Notes: generated by a model from the letters alone, not told the origin. Shown: positions 33,953-42,244, numbered from the stretch's first letter. The stretch: 64,000 nt of DNA from Xylophilus ampelinus (GCF_901875635.1 NZ_CABFMN010000033.1:1-64000), one strand, 5' to 3'. Translations and numbers: made by a program.

Positions 33953-34981
33953 TCAGCGGCTTTTGGCCTTGAGTGCGGCATCCAGCCGCGGGAAGACCCG
34001 CCGCGCGTTGCCTTCGAACACCTGGTAGCGCTCGTCGTCCGTGAGGTTGGCGGTCGCGTTGACGTAGCGCTTGGTGTCGTCGTAGTAGTGGCCGGTCTGC
34101 GGGTCGATGCCGCGCACGGCGCCGATCATCTCGCTGGCGAACAGAATGTTCTTGACCGGGATCACCTTGGTCAGCAGGTCGATGCCCGGCTGGTGGTACA
34201 CGCAGGTGTCGAAGAAGATGTTGTTGAGGATGTGCTCGTCCAGCAGCGGCTTCTTCATCTCCTGCGCCAGGCCGCGGAAGCGCCCCCAGTGGTAGGGCAC
34301 CGCGCCGCCGCCGTGCGGGATGACGAACTTCAGCGTCGGGAAGTCCTTGAACAGGTCGCCCTGGATGCACTGCATCACGGCCGTGGTGTCGGCATTCAGG
34401 TAGTGCGCACCGGTGGTGTGGAAGCAGGCGTTGCAGCTCGTGCTCACGTGGATCATCGCGGGGATGTCGTACTCCACCATCTTCTCGTAGATGGGATACC
34501 AGTGGCGGTCGGTCAGGGGCGGGCTGGTCCAGTGGCCGCCGCTCGGGTCGGGGTTCAGGTTGATGCCGACGTTGCCGTACTGCTCCACGCATTTCACCAG
34601 CTCGGGGATGCAGGTCTTCGGGTCGACGCCGGGCGACTGCGGCAGCATCGCGGCGGGGATGAAGTGGTCGGGGAAGAGCTGCGAGACGCGGTAGCACAGC
34701 TCGTTGCAGATCGCGGCCCAGGTGCTCGACACCTCGAAGTCGCCGATGTGGTGCGCCATGAAGCTGGCGCGCGGGCTGAAGATGGTCAGGTCGCTGCCCC
34801 GCTCCTTCATCAGGCGCAGCTGGTTCTGCTCGATCGATTCGCGCAGCTCGTCGTCGCTGATCTTCAGGTCGGCCGGATTCGGCTTGGCCGACGGATCCTT
34901 GATGCCGGCGATCTGGGCGTTGCGCCAGTTCTCCAGCGCCTTGGGCGCGGTGGTGTAGTGGCCGTGGCAGTCGATGATCAT
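33953..34981 (-). CDS. ligJ: 4-oxalomesaconate hydratase (LigJ/PmdE)
   Basis: Adds water to 4-oxalomesaconate giving 4-carboxy-4-hydroxy-2-oxoadipate. Amidohydrolase-2 fold, 342 aa. Starts MIIDCHGHYTTAPKALENWR (His6, His8), with MIHVSTSCN and FVIPHGGGAVPYHWGRFRGL supplying further metal-site histidines, and the late FASEMIGAVRGIDPQTG. Family identity is clear. Second gene of the operon, after the ModA-like gene. Confidence 0.95.
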   Translation of the reverse strand: MIIDCHGHYTTAPKALENWRNAQIAGIKDPSAKPNPADLKISDDELRESIEQNQLRLMKERGSDLTIFSPRASFMAHHIGDFEVSSTWAAICNELCYRVSQLFPDHFIPAAMLPQSPGVDPKTCIPELVKCVEQYGNVGINLNPDPSGGHWTSPPLTDRHWYPIYEKMVEYDIPAMIHVSTSCNACFHTTGAHYLNADTTAVMQCIQGDLFKDFPTLKFVIPHGGGAVPYHWGRFRGLAQEMKKPLLDEHILNNIFFDTCVYHQPGIDLLTKVIPVKNILFASEMIGAVRGIDPQTGHYYDDTKRYVNATANLTDDERYQVFEGNARRVFPRLDAALKAKSR

Positions 34982-35030
34982 CGCTTGGTTCTCCAGAGTG
35001 CGTGCGGGTTCGGTGAAGGGGAAGGCCGCG

Positions 35031-35723
35031 TCAGGCCGGCTCCATGCCTTGGCGGCGCTTGGCGTCGGCGGCCTCGGGCGAGGCCATGAAGGCGAGCAGC
35101 TGCCGTGCGACGTCGGCCATCGGCGAGCCGGCCACCACGCCTGCGGAAAACACGGTGTCGATGGCGATGGCGGGCGGCAGCGGGCCGACGATGTCGATGC
35201 CCTCGACGTGGATCAGTTCGCTCAGCTGCTGGAAGCCCAGCCCGACTTGGCCCTGCGCCACCAGCGAGCCCACCGGCACGCCGGGCGGTGCCTGCACCGT
35301 GCGCGCCTTCACGTCGTCCGCGATGCCCCAGCGCTCGAAGAGCTTCTGCAAGGCCACGCCGCTCGGGCCGGTCGAGTAGCCGACGGTCTGAGCGGCCAGC
35401 ACGGCGGCACGCACCGCCTCTTCGCCGCCGATGTCGGGGTGCGCCGTGCCGGCGCGCACGGCCACCGCGGTGCTGGAGAGCATCAGGTCGACCTTGCTGC
35501 CCGCGGCCACGCGGCCGGCCGCCAGCAGCCTGTCGATGGCGTCCGAGGCGAGGAACACGAGGTCGAAGGCCTCTTCGCCGGCCTGCACACGCTTGGCGGC
35601 ATCGACGCCGCCGACCGATTCGATCGCGACCGGAACGCCGCCGCGCGCCTGCCAGGCCGCCGACAGATCGGCCAGCACCTGGCGCGTGGCCATGGACGAG
35701 ATGCCTTGAAGGGAAGCGGTCAT
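35031..35723 (-). CDS. ModA-like periplasmic-binding-protein fold without signal peptide
   Basis: 230 aa, type II solute-binding fold related to molybdate-binding ModA: ESVGGVDAAKRVQAGEEAFD, LVFLASDAIDRLLAAGRV and GYSTGPSGVALQKLFERWGI, then a hinge-like GLGFQQLSELIHVEGIDIVG. The N-terminus MTASLQGISSMATRQVLADL is not a signal peptide, so the protein should stay in the cytoplasm. First gene of the lig operon, the place where Comamonas pmd operons carry the tautomerase gene pmdU. It may be an intracellular sensor, a lyase/tautomerase on a binding-protein scaffold, or misannotated by absence of its true N-terminus; function unknown. Confidence 0.7.
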   Translation of the reverse strand: MTASLQGISSMATRQVLADLSAAWQARGGVPVAIESVGGVDAAKRVQAGEEAFDLVFLASDAIDRLLAAGRVAAGSKVDLMLSSTAVAVRAGTAHPDIGGEEAVRAAVLAAQTVGYSTGPSGVALQKLFERWGIADDVKARTVQAPPGVPVGSLVAQGQVGLGFQQLSELIHVEGIDIVGPLPPAIAIDTVFSAGVVAGSPMADVARQLLAFMASPEAADAKRRQGMEPA

Positions 35724-35822
35724 GCGGGATGTCTCCGGTGCCGCCGCGCGAGCGTGCGGCGGGTGGTGTTCTTGCCGCGGATTCTCGGAAGCGGGGCCGA
35801 TCGCGCAAAGGCACGCCAGCCG

Positions 35823-35858
35823 CTATCAGATAGATCAATCCGGCATATCCGGTGGTAT
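35823..35858. promoter_or_regulatory. Candidate LysR operator between the lig operon and its regulator
   Basis: The 171-bp divergent region contains the perfect palindrome CTATCAGATAG (35823-35833) and, 11 bp on, the ATA-N8-TAT dyad ATATCCGGTGGTAT (35845-35858). Both have the size and position expected of LysR recognition and activation half-sites upstream of the regulator's GTG start. Not comparable to a known LigR/PmdR box from memory. Confidence 0.45.
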
Positions 35859-35894
35859 GGTTCTTCTTTCTGCGATACCTCCTGTCACCGGCCT

Positions 35895-36815
35895 GTGGAC
35901 CTCAAGCAACTCGAGTACTTCGTGCGCGTGGCCGAACTGGGCAGCTTCACCCGTGCCTCGCAGGCGCTGGACGTCGCGCAGCCCGCGCTGTCGCGCCAAG
36001 TTCGGCTGTTGGAGGTGGAGCTGCGCCAGAACCTGCTGGTGCGCAATGGCCGCGGTGTCACGCTCACCGACGCCGGGGCGCTGCTGCTGGAGCACGGGCG
36101 CGGCATCCTGCACCAGGTGGCGCGCGCGCAGGAGGAACTGGCCGGCGCCCGCGGCGGCCTGGCCGGGCGGGTGGCGCTGGGGTTGCCGCCCAGCGTGGCG
36201 CGGGCCTACGCCGTGCCGCTCACCCGGGCCTTCCGCCAGCGGCTGCCGCAGGCCAGGCTGTCCATCACCGAGGGCCTGACCCTCGCGATGCAGGATGCGC
36301 TGATGGCGGGCCGGCTCGACATCGCCGTGCTCTACAACGCGCGGCCGTCGGCCGGCCTGGAGATCCAGCCGCTGATGGACGAGGAACTGGTGCTCGTGCA
36401 ACCGCGCCCGCCCGGCCTGGCCGAAGACCCGCCGCCGCCGCCGCTGCCGCTGGCCGCGCTGGCCGAACGGCCGCTTGTCATCCCCAGCCGGCCCAACGCG
36501 ATCCGCATGCAGGTGGAGTCCGAGCTTGCCGCCCTGGGATTGCACCCGCAGGTGGCGCTGGAGATCGACGGCGTGCCAGCCATCCTCGAACTCGTCGCCG
36601 ATGGCCTGGGCGTCGCCGTGCTCACGCGCCACGCGGTGGCCAGTTCTGTGCGGCCCTCGGCCTACACGGTGCGCCGCATCGGGGCCGAAGGCGGGCCCTC
36701 GCTGCACGTGCAGGCCTGGCTGGCGACCAGCGCCCAGCGGCCCGCCACGCGCACGCAGCAGGCGGCGCTGGCGCTGCTGCGCGAGGTGGTCGGCGCGGTA
36801 CCTGTGAAGTCGTAA
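35895..36815 (+). CDS. LysR family transcriptional regulator, probable regulator of the lig operon
   Basis: 306 aa. The conserved LysR start MDLKQLEYFVRVAELGSFTR begins at a GTG (35895), with the helix-turn-helix FTRASQALDVAQPALSRQVR and a C-terminal inducer-binding domain (residues about 90-300). It contains an odd Pro-rich insertion EDPPPPPLPLAAL near residue 180. Divergent from the ModA-like/lig operon, the usual place for its activator (LigR/PmdR role). Convergent with a Bug gene across a pair of repeats. Confidence 0.9.
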   Translation: MDLKQLEYFVRVAELGSFTRASQALDVAQPALSRQVRLLEVELRQNLLVRNGRGVTLTDAGALLLEHGRGILHQVARAQEELAGARGGLAGRVALGLPPSVARAYAVPLTRAFRQRLPQARLSITEGLTLAMQDALMAGRLDIAVLYNARPSAGLEIQPLMDEELVLVQPRPPGLAEDPPPPPLPLAALAERPLVIPSRPNAIRMQVESELAALGLHPQVALEIDGVPAILELVADGLGVAVLTRHAVASSVRPSAYTVRRIGAEGGPSLHVQAWLATSAQRPATRTQQAALALLREVVGAVPVKS

Positions 36816-36876
36816 CGAACGTGACGAGTTTGCCGGCAGCGCCCGCCAGCCGGGCGCTGCGGGCCGATTGCACTTT
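36814..36876. repeat. Hairpin repeat (GTCACGTTCGTGAC-flanked type), copy 1
   Basis: AACGAACGTGACGAGTTTGC, core GCGCCCGCCAGCCGGGCGC, then GGGCCGATTGCACTTTCG. The lysR stop codon lies at its edge. Closely related to 45063-45131 and 51281-51350. Confidence 0.75.
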
Positions 36877-36913
36877 CGATTCCGGTCGTCCTGGGCATCC
36901 TCCTCTCACCTCT

Positions 36914-36996
36914 GGAGAGAGGGCGGGGCGAGGGCACCGGGCGCTGGATGAGGCGTGCCGTGCACAGGCTGCATGCCCTCACCCCAACCCTCTCCC
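36914..36996. repeat. Inverted-repeat REP element between convergent lysR and bug genes
   Basis: Left arm GGAGAGAGGGCGGGGCGAGG (36914 on) is the near-complement of TGCCCTCACCCCAACCCTCTCCC at 36974-36996 (about 20 of 23 bases). The right arm is the CCCTCACCCC...CCCTCTCCC sequence dispersed in many proteobacterial genomes. Long spacer (37 bp). Confidence 0.65.
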
Positions 36997-37020
36997 AGAG
37001 GGAGGGGGAGCAAGGCCGAC

Positions 37021-38007
37021 TCAGAGCTTCGGCAACTTCGCCTTCGCGATCACTTCGCTCCAGCGCCGGATGTCCGCCGCCAGGAAGTCGCGCAACGCGG
37101 CCGGGCTGCTGCCCTGGGCGCGCATGTTCAACGCCTGCAGCTGCTTCTTCACGTCGTCCTGCGAAACCGCGGCCTGCACGGCGCGCGACAGCTTGTCGAC
37201 GACGGCCGCGGGCGTCTTCGCCGGCACGGCGAGGCCGTTCCAGGAACCGACGTCGAAGCCGGCCAGCGCGCCGCCGCTCTCGCGCACCGCCGGCACGTCG
37301 GGCAGTTCGGGCGCGCGCTCGCGGCCCAGCACAGCCAGCGCGCGCAGCGCCTTGCCCTGGAGGTGCGGCATCAGCGGGCCGAGGATGTCGATCAGCACAT
37401 CGATCTCGCCGCCGCGCACGGCAGTGACCACGGGCGGCGTGCCGTTGAAGGGCACCACCTGGGCGTCGATGCCGGCCGAGAGCTTGAGCAGCTCGGCCGC
37501 GAGGTTCTGCGTGGTGCCGATCTGTGGCGTGCCGATGTTGAGCTTGCCGGGGTTCGCTCGCGCGTGGGTGAGCAGCTCGGCCAGCGTCTTGAAGCGGCTG
37601 TTCTCGGCCACCGCGACCGCCAGGTCGAAGCGTGCCATTTGCGAGACGGGGGCGAAGTCGGCCAGCGTGTCGAAGGGCAGCTTCTTGAACAGCGCCGCGC
37701 TGACGGCTGTGCCGCTGGAGATCAGCAGCAGCGTATGGCCGTCGGGCTCGGCGCGCGCCACCACCTCGCCGGCCACCACGCCGCCGGCGCTGGGCCGGTT
37801 GTCGACCACCACCGGCTGGCCCAGGGCGGCAGCGAGCTTCTGGCCCACCGCGCGCGCCGTCAGGTCGGCGGCGCCGCCGGCCGCGTTGGGCACCACGAGG
37901 CGCAGCGGGCGCGACGGAAAGGCGGGCTGCGCCGGCGCGGTGCCGGCGGCGCCCAGCAGGGCCAGCGCACCGGCACCCTGGAGCAGAACTCGGCGGTCGA
38001 GGGACAT
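37021..38007 (-). CDS. Bug family tripartite tricarboxylate transporter substrate-binding protein
   Basis: 328 aa periplasmic receptor. Signal MSLDRRVLLQGAGALALLGA with an RR pair and AxA-type cleavage before QPAFPSRPLRLVVPNAAGGA. Family motifs GQPVVVDNRPSAGGVVAGEV, EPDGHTLLLISSG and IGTPQIGTTQNLAAELLKLS follow. Ligand unknown; no transporter membrane subunit adjacent. Isolated between LysR and DUF1841, both flanks marked by repeats. Confidence 0.92.
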   Translation of the reverse strand: MSLDRRVLLQGAGALALLGAAGTAPAQPAFPSRPLRLVVPNAAGGAADLTARAVGQKLAAALGQPVVVDNRPSAGGVVAGEVVARAEPDGHTLLLISSGTAVSAALFKKLPFDTLADFAPVSQMARFDLAVAVAENSRFKTLAELLTHARANPGKLNIGTPQIGTTQNLAAELLKLSAGIDAQVVPFNGTPPVVTAVRGGEIDVLIDILGPLMPHLQGKALRALAVLGRERAPELPDVPAVRESGGALAGFDVGSWNGLAVPAKTPAAVVDKLSRAVQAAVSQDDVKKQLQALNMRAQGSSPAALRDFLAADIRRWSEVIAKAKLPKL

Positions 38008-38038
38008 GGGAAAGGTCTCCGGAGTTTTCGAATGAAAT

Positions 38039-38096
38039 CGGCCCGCAGCGCCCGTCCGGCGGGCGCGAACAGCTATGAAAGTTGTAGCAACGGCGT
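38039..38096. repeat. Hairpin repeat between bug and DUF1841 genes
   Basis: ATCGGCCCGCAGCGCCCGTC, CGGCGGGCGC core, then AACAGCTATGAAAGTTGTAGC. Same superfamily as 1917-1976, here between two co-directional genes. Confidence 0.7.
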
Positions 38097-38530
38097 CAGT
38101 CGCGTGTGGCGCGGCGCTGCACGCAGTCGACGTAGGCGTTGCCGTCCGGCGGGCGGCCGGCGCGCTGGCTTTCCCACATCATGCGGCCCAGGCACTCCAT
38201 GGCCTCGTGGTGCGCGTCGAGCAGCGACCCGCGGCGAGCCGTGAGCAGTTCCACCGCCTGGCGGATGCCGCGCGGCTGGTCGATCGAGCACTGCTCGCTG
38301 ATCGACAGGTGCATCGACAGGTGCAGGAAGGGGTTCTCGCGCCCGTCCTGGCCGTCGTAGACGCGCGCCACGGCGGCGTCGGCATCGGCCAGGTCGGCGT
38401 GGTATTCGGGGTGCTGGTCGATCCATCCGCTGGCGATGGTCTCCAGCGCCTCCATCGGCTGGCCGCTGCGGCCCTTGGCGTAGACGTTGCAGAAGAAGCG
38501 CCGCACTTCTTCCTGGGAGGGATTGAACAT
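38096..38530 (-). CDS. DUF1841 family protein
   Basis: 144 aa, soluble helical protein. Conserved family features: MFNPSQEEVRRFFCNVYAKG, the HPEYHADL segment, NPFLHLSMHLSISEQ and HHEAMECLGRMMWESQR. The family is widespread in beta- and gammaproteobacteria and has no assigned function; the clustered His/Glu residues (HLSMHLSISEQ, HHEAMECLG) could bind a metal. Monocistronic, divergent from the PAP2 gene. Its stop codon abuts a repeat. Confidence 0.9.
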   Translation of the reverse strand: MFNPSQEEVRRFFCNVYAKGRSGQPMEALETIASGWIDQHPEYHADLADADAAVARVYDGQDGRENPFLHLSMHLSISEQCSIDQPRGIRQAVELLTARRGSLLDAHHEAMECLGRMMWESQRAGRPPDGNAYVDCVQRRATRD

Positions 38531-38659
38531 GGTGCGGCGAGGTTAGCACCCGCCCCCGACCCCCGGCTGGCGGGGTTGGCCGACAGCGCGCGGTCACGCG
38601 GCTCGGGCAAGATGTCGGATGGCGCCCGCCTGGGGCCCTCGCATTCCCACCCGTTTTCC

Positions 38660-39364
38660 ATGACCGTTCCCGACCCCGCGCGCCCCTGGACCACCGAACT
38701 CGGCTCGCGCATGCGCGAGCACTTCTTCCTCAAGGCCGTGGGCACCACCGTGTGGGTCTGGGTCTTCTTCATCGGCTACTTCCACATGCTGCGCCACCCG
38801 GTGTATCCGGTGACGGTGATGCCGCTGACCTGGGTGGACCACTGGGTGGCCTTCGAGCCCGCGGCGCTCGTGCCGTACCTGTCGCTGTGGTTGTACGTGG
38901 GCATCGCGCCGGGGCTGCAGCGCGGCTTCTGGCCACTGTTCGTCTACGGGCTGTGGGCGGCCGCCCTGTGCGCCGTGGGCCTGGGCATCTTCCACTTCTG
39001 GCCGACCCAGATCCCGCCCATGCCGGTCGACCCCACCGCGCCGGGCTTCGCGCTGCTGCAGGGCATCGACGCGGCAGGCAATGCCTGCCCGTCGATGCAC
39101 GTGGCCATCTCGGCCTTCACCGTGCTGTGGGTGGAACATCTGCTGCGCCGTGCCGGGGCGCCGGTCTGGCTGCGGCTGGCCAATGTCGCGTGGTTCCTGG
39201 CCATCGCCTGGTCGACCCTGGCCGTCAAGCAGCACGTCGCGCTCGACGTGCTGGCCGGCGCGGTGCTCGGCGGCGTGTTCGCGGTGGCCTCTCTGCGCTG
39301 GCGACCGGCCGAACGGCCAGGCCCTGTTGCGGCACCTCGAACGGCTATCATGAGCCGACAGTGA
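38660..39364 (+). CDS. PAP2 superfamily membrane phosphatase
   Basis: 234 aa from ATG 38660, with about five transmembrane segments. Motif 2 appears as ACPSMHVAISAF and motif 3 as AVKQHVALDVLAG, the two histidine motifs of phosphatidic-acid phosphatase type 2 enzymes; motif 1 (KxxxxxxRP) is not clear, as in IPC-synthase-like PAP2 members. Likely acts on a lipid phosphate or transfers a head group in the inner membrane. It is 118 bp upstream of an ACP and a ketosynthase gene, suggesting a role in a special lipid. Confidence 0.85.
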   Translation: MTVPDPARPWTTELGSRMREHFFLKAVGTTVWVWVFFIGYFHMLRHPVYPVTVMPLTWVDHWVAFEPAALVPYLSLWLYVGIAPGLQRGFWPLFVYGLWAAALCAVGLGIFHFWPTQIPPMPVDPTAPGFALLQGIDAAGNACPSMHVAISAFTVLWVEHLLRRAGAPVWLRLANVAWFLAIAWSTLAVKQHVALDVLAGAVLGGVFAVASLRWRPAERPGPVAAPRTAIMSRQ

Positions 39365-39482
39365 CCTGCGAGCGAAGCGGCATGCGCCCTTCTGATCTGG
39401 CGGGTCGGATACATCACAGACGAATGGGCCCGGCCGGCGACCCCTGCGGCGCCGGGCCGCGACGAGGACGGACCCCGCACAC

Positions 39483-39758
39483 ATGAGTTCGCTGAAGGAA
39501 TTGCAGGACCTGATCCAGGAAAAGTACGGCATCGACCCGGCCACGCTGGACCCCAACGAGTCCATGCGCGACAAGGGCTTCGATTCGCTGGCCATCGTCG
39601 AATTCCTGTTCGAGATCGAGGACCGCTTCAAGATCTCCATGCCCGACCCCGATCCCAGCATCGAGACGCTCGCCGGCCTGGCCGCCGTCGTCGACCGCGT
39701 GCGTGCCGAGGCCGCGGCGTCCGGCACGCCCGAGCAGCAGCAACAGCCCGCCGCCTGA
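39483..39758 (+). CDS. Acyl carrier protein
   Basis: 91 aa. DSL motif at residues 34-36 (KGFDSLAIVEF) with Ser35 for the phosphopantetheine arm; acidic helices II and III (EIEDRFKISMPDPDPSIETL). Longer than AcpP by a Gln/Ala-rich C-terminal tail. Its own ACP next to a ketosynthase indicates a dedicated acyl chain-building step outside the housekeeping FAS. A GGCCCGGC...GCCGGGCC hairpin lies in its leader (39428-39456). Confidence 0.92.
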   Translation: MSSLKELQDLIQEKYGIDPATLDPNESMRDKGFDSLAIVEFLFEIEDRFKISMPDPDPSIETLAGLAAVVDRVRAEAAASGTPEQQQQPAA

Positions 39759-40987
39759 TGGCCGACGCGCGGGTTGCCGTCACCGGCCTGGGCGTCGTCT
39801 CGCCGCATGGCGACGACCCGCAGGCCCTGTTCGCGGCGCTCCTGCGCGGCGAATCCGCGATCCGTCCCGTCTTCCCCGAACTCGCCAAGCCTGCCGCCGC
39901 GGCCACCGTCGCCTTCGACGAGAGCCGCTGGTTCACCAAGCTGCAGCTGGCCGGCGTCGACCGCGTGAGCCAGATGGCCGTGGCCGCGGCCGACTTCGCC
40001 GTGAAGGACGCGGGCGCCCTCGACGTCGACCCCGAGCGGCTCGGCGTCTTCGGCGGCTGCGGCATGGGCGGCGCGACCGCTCTCGAAGCGGCCTACCGCG
40101 GCGGCATGGCCAACGGGAGCGGGCGGGTGCCGCCGCTTACCGTCCCGGCCTTCATGCCCAACGCGCCGGCCTCGCAGGTCGCGATGCGCCAGCGCGCGCA
40201 GGGGCCGGTCTTCACCTATTCCGTGGCGTGCTCCTCGTCGGCGGTCGCGATTGCCGAAGCCGCCAAGGCGGTGGCGCGTGGCGAGGTCGACGTGGCCATT
40301 GCTGGTGGCGCCGAATCGCTCATCGTGCCCGGCGTGGTGATGGCCTGGCAGGCCATGCAGACCCTGGCGGCCTTTCCGGCCGGCGACGCCCAGGCCGCGG
40401 CCACGGCGGTGAAGCCCTTCGCCGCCGACCGCAGCGGCTTCGCGCTGGGCGAGGGCGCTGCCTTCCTCGTGCTCGAGTCCGAGGCACGCGCGCGTGCGCG
40501 GCAGGCCCGGCGCTACGCGCTGCTGTCCGGCTGGGGCCACAGCTGCGACGCCACGCACCTCACCAAGCCCGACGCACCCGGCCAGGCGCGTGCGCTGCGC
40601 GCGGCGCTCGCCATGGCCGGCCTGCGGCCCCAGGACGTCGGCTACTGCAATGCTCACGGCACTGCCACCAAGATCGGCGATCCGATCGAACGCGACGCGC
40701 TCGCGCTGGTGTGGGGCGACGCGCTCGAGGGCCTGAAGGTCAGCTCGACCAAGGCGCTGCACGGCCACCTGCTGGGTGCAGCCGGCGCACTGGAGGCCGT
40801 GATCACCCTGCTGGCGCTGCAGCAGCGGCAGCTGCCGCCCAACGCGCATTGCGCCGAGGTCGATCCGGCCTGCCAGCTGAACCTCGTGGGCGCGCAGGGC
40901 GAGGCGAACCCCGCGCTCGCCGCCGCAGTGAGCAGCTCCTTCGCGTTCGGTGGCAGCAACGCCGTGCTGCTGTTCGAGCAGGCCTGA
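39758..40987 (+). CDS. Beta-ketoacyl-ACP synthase (FabF-like)
   Basis: 409 aa thiolase-fold condensing enzyme. Catalytic triad readable: Cys158 (YSVACSSSAVAI), His300 (NAHGTATKIGD) and His337 (HGHLLGAAGALE). It overlaps the ACP stop by one base (TGATG at 39756-39760), so the two are translated together and probably interact. Sequence is distinct from a standard FabF in its N-terminal 50 residues, so it is probably a dedicated rather than housekeeping KAS. Product unknown. Confidence 0.93.
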   Translation: MADARVAVTGLGVVSPHGDDPQALFAALLRGESAIRPVFPELAKPAAAATVAFDESRWFTKLQLAGVDRVSQMAVAAADFAVKDAGALDVDPERLGVFGGCGMGGATALEAAYRGGMANGSGRVPPLTVPAFMPNAPASQVAMRQRAQGPVFTYSVACSSSAVAIAEAAKAVARGEVDVAIAGGAESLIVPGVVMAWQAMQTLAAFPAGDAQAAATAVKPFAADRSGFALGEGAAFLVLESEARARARQARRYALLSGWGHSCDATHLTKPDAPGQARALRAALAMAGLRPQDVGYCNAHGTATKIGDPIERDALALVWGDALEGLKVSSTKALHGHLLGAAGALEAVITLLALQQRQLPPNAHCAEVDPACQLNLVGAQGEANPALAAAVSSSFAFGGSNAVLLFEQA

Positions 40988-40998
40988 GCACCCACACC

Positions 40999-41382
40999 AT
41001 GCGAAGGCTTTGCTGCGCCGCGCTGGCGCTCCTGCCGTTCATGGCCATGGCGCAGGCCGCTTCGCCGGCGCGCCCCAGCTGGGGTGCCATCGCCTCCAGC
41101 TATCCGGCCTACGGCTACGCCTTCGAGCATTCCACGCGCGAGGCGGCCGAGCACGAGGCGCTCAACCAGTGCCGGCGCAACGCACGCAAGCCCGCGGGCT
41201 GCGAGGTGCGCACGACCTTCGACCGCGCCTGCGGCGCTTACGCGCAAGGCAATTTCGGCGAGTGGGGCGCGGCCGTGGCGCCGAGCGCGACCGACGCCGC
41301 GCAGGCTGCCGCGAAACAGTGCGACAACCACCTGCCCACCGAGCCCTGCAAGGTGGTGGTGCGCGCCTGCTCGCCGCGCTGA
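40999..41382 (+). CDS. DUF4189 domain secreted protein
   Basis: 127 aa. Signal peptide MRRLCCAALALLPFMAMAQA; the mature part begins WGAIASSYPAYGYAFEHSTR, the DUF4189 opening, with the repeated pattern AxxxALNQCRRNARKPAGCE and four paired cysteines likely forming disulfides. Periplasmic or secreted, function unknown. Starts 11 bp after the ketosynthase and ends exactly where the convergent IclR gene ends (stop codons abut). Confidence 0.85.
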   Translation: MRRLCCAALALLPFMAMAQAASPARPSWGAIASSYPAYGYAFEHSTREAAEHEALNQCRRNARKPAGCEVRTTFDRACGAYAQGNFGEWGAAVAPSATDAAQAAAKQCDNHLPTEPCKVVVRACSPR

Positions 41383-42189
41383 TCAGAGCATCGCCGAGAT
41401 GCGCTGCGCGGCCGCCTGCAGCGGCGGCAGCATCGTCTCCTGCATCACCTTGGCGCTGGTGCGGTTGGCCTGGCCGCTGATGTTCAGCGCGGCGACCACG
41501 CGCCCGGCGCGGTCCACGATCGGCGCGGCGATGGAGATCATGCCTTCCTCCAGCTCCTGGTTGGTCAGCGTCCAGCCCTGGCGGCGCGCCTGCGCGATGC
41601 GTGCCTCGATCGCTGTCGGGTCGGTCAGCGTGTGGCGGGTGAAGGCCTGGATCTGCGACGCCGCGATGCGCTCGCGCGCCTGTTCCGGCGGCAGGCCGCC
41701 CAGCAGCAGGCGGCCCATCGAGGTGCACCAGGCCGGCAGGCGCGAGCCCACGCCCAGCGTGACGCGCATGATCTTCTGCACCGGCACGCGCATCACGTAG
41801 ACCACGTCGGTGCCGTCGAGCACGGCGATGGAGCAGGACTCCTGCACCTGCCGCGCGAGTGCTTCGAGCTCCGGCTCGGCGAGGTTCCAGATCGGCATCG
41901 ACGAGAGGTACGCGAAGCCCAGGTCGAGGATGCGCGGGGTGAGGGCGAAAAGCCGGCCGTCGCTCTCCACATAGCCCAGCGTCTGCAGCGTGAGAAGGAT
42001 GCGGCGTGCGCCCGCCCGCGTGAGGCCGGTCGCCGCGGCGACGTCGCTCAGGGTCTGCTTCGGCGCCTGCGCGCTGAAGGAGCGGATCACCTGCAGGCCG
42101 CGCGCGAAGGACTGCACGTAGCTGTCGCCGGGGGTGGGGATGCCGGGCGATGGAGCGCTGTCGCTCTGGGTCTTGCTGCGGGTTGCCAT
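41383..42189 (-). CDS. pcaR: IclR family regulator of the pcaIJF genes (PcaR/PobR type)
   Basis: 268 aa from ATG 42189. N-terminal winged helix (SFARGLQVIRSFSAQAPKQT, then LSDVAAATGLTRAGARRILL) and a C-terminal effector domain with SIAVLDGTDVVYVMRVPVQK and GRLLLGGLPPEQARERIAAS. Belongs to the PcaR/PcaU/PobR branch that activates protocatechuate and beta-ketoadipate genes in response to the pathway acid. Divergent from pcaI across a region carrying overlapping CGAAC/GTTCG half-sites, its probable operator. Confidence 0.9.
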   Translation of the reverse strand: MATRSKTQSDSAPSPGIPTPGDSYVQSFARGLQVIRSFSAQAPKQTLSDVAAATGLTRAGARRILLTLQTLGYVESDGRLFALTPRILDLGFAYLSSMPIWNLAEPELEALARQVQESCSIAVLDGTDVVYVMRVPVQKIMRVTLGVGSRLPAWCTSMGRLLLGGLPPEQARERIAASQIQAFTRHTLTDPTAIEARIAQARRQGWTLTNQELEEGMISIAAPIVDRAGRVVAALNISGQANRTSAKVMQETMLPPLQAAAQRISAML

Positions 42190-42220
42190 GGGGTACGTGT
42201 CGGGCCTAGAATTCATTATA

Positions 42221-42244
42221 CGAACACATGTTCGATATGCGAAC
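42221..42244. promoter_or_regulatory. IclR/PcaR-type operator between pcaR and pcaI
   Basis: Three alternating half-sites CGAAC / GTTCG / CGAAC: palindrome CGAACACATGTTCG (42221-42234) overlaps GTTCGATATGCGAAC (42230-42244). The second matches the pattern of the 15-bp PcaR box known from Pseudomonas. It is the only AT-rich spot of the 155-bp divergent gap and includes a TATA-like stretch (CATTATACG). Confidence 0.8.
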
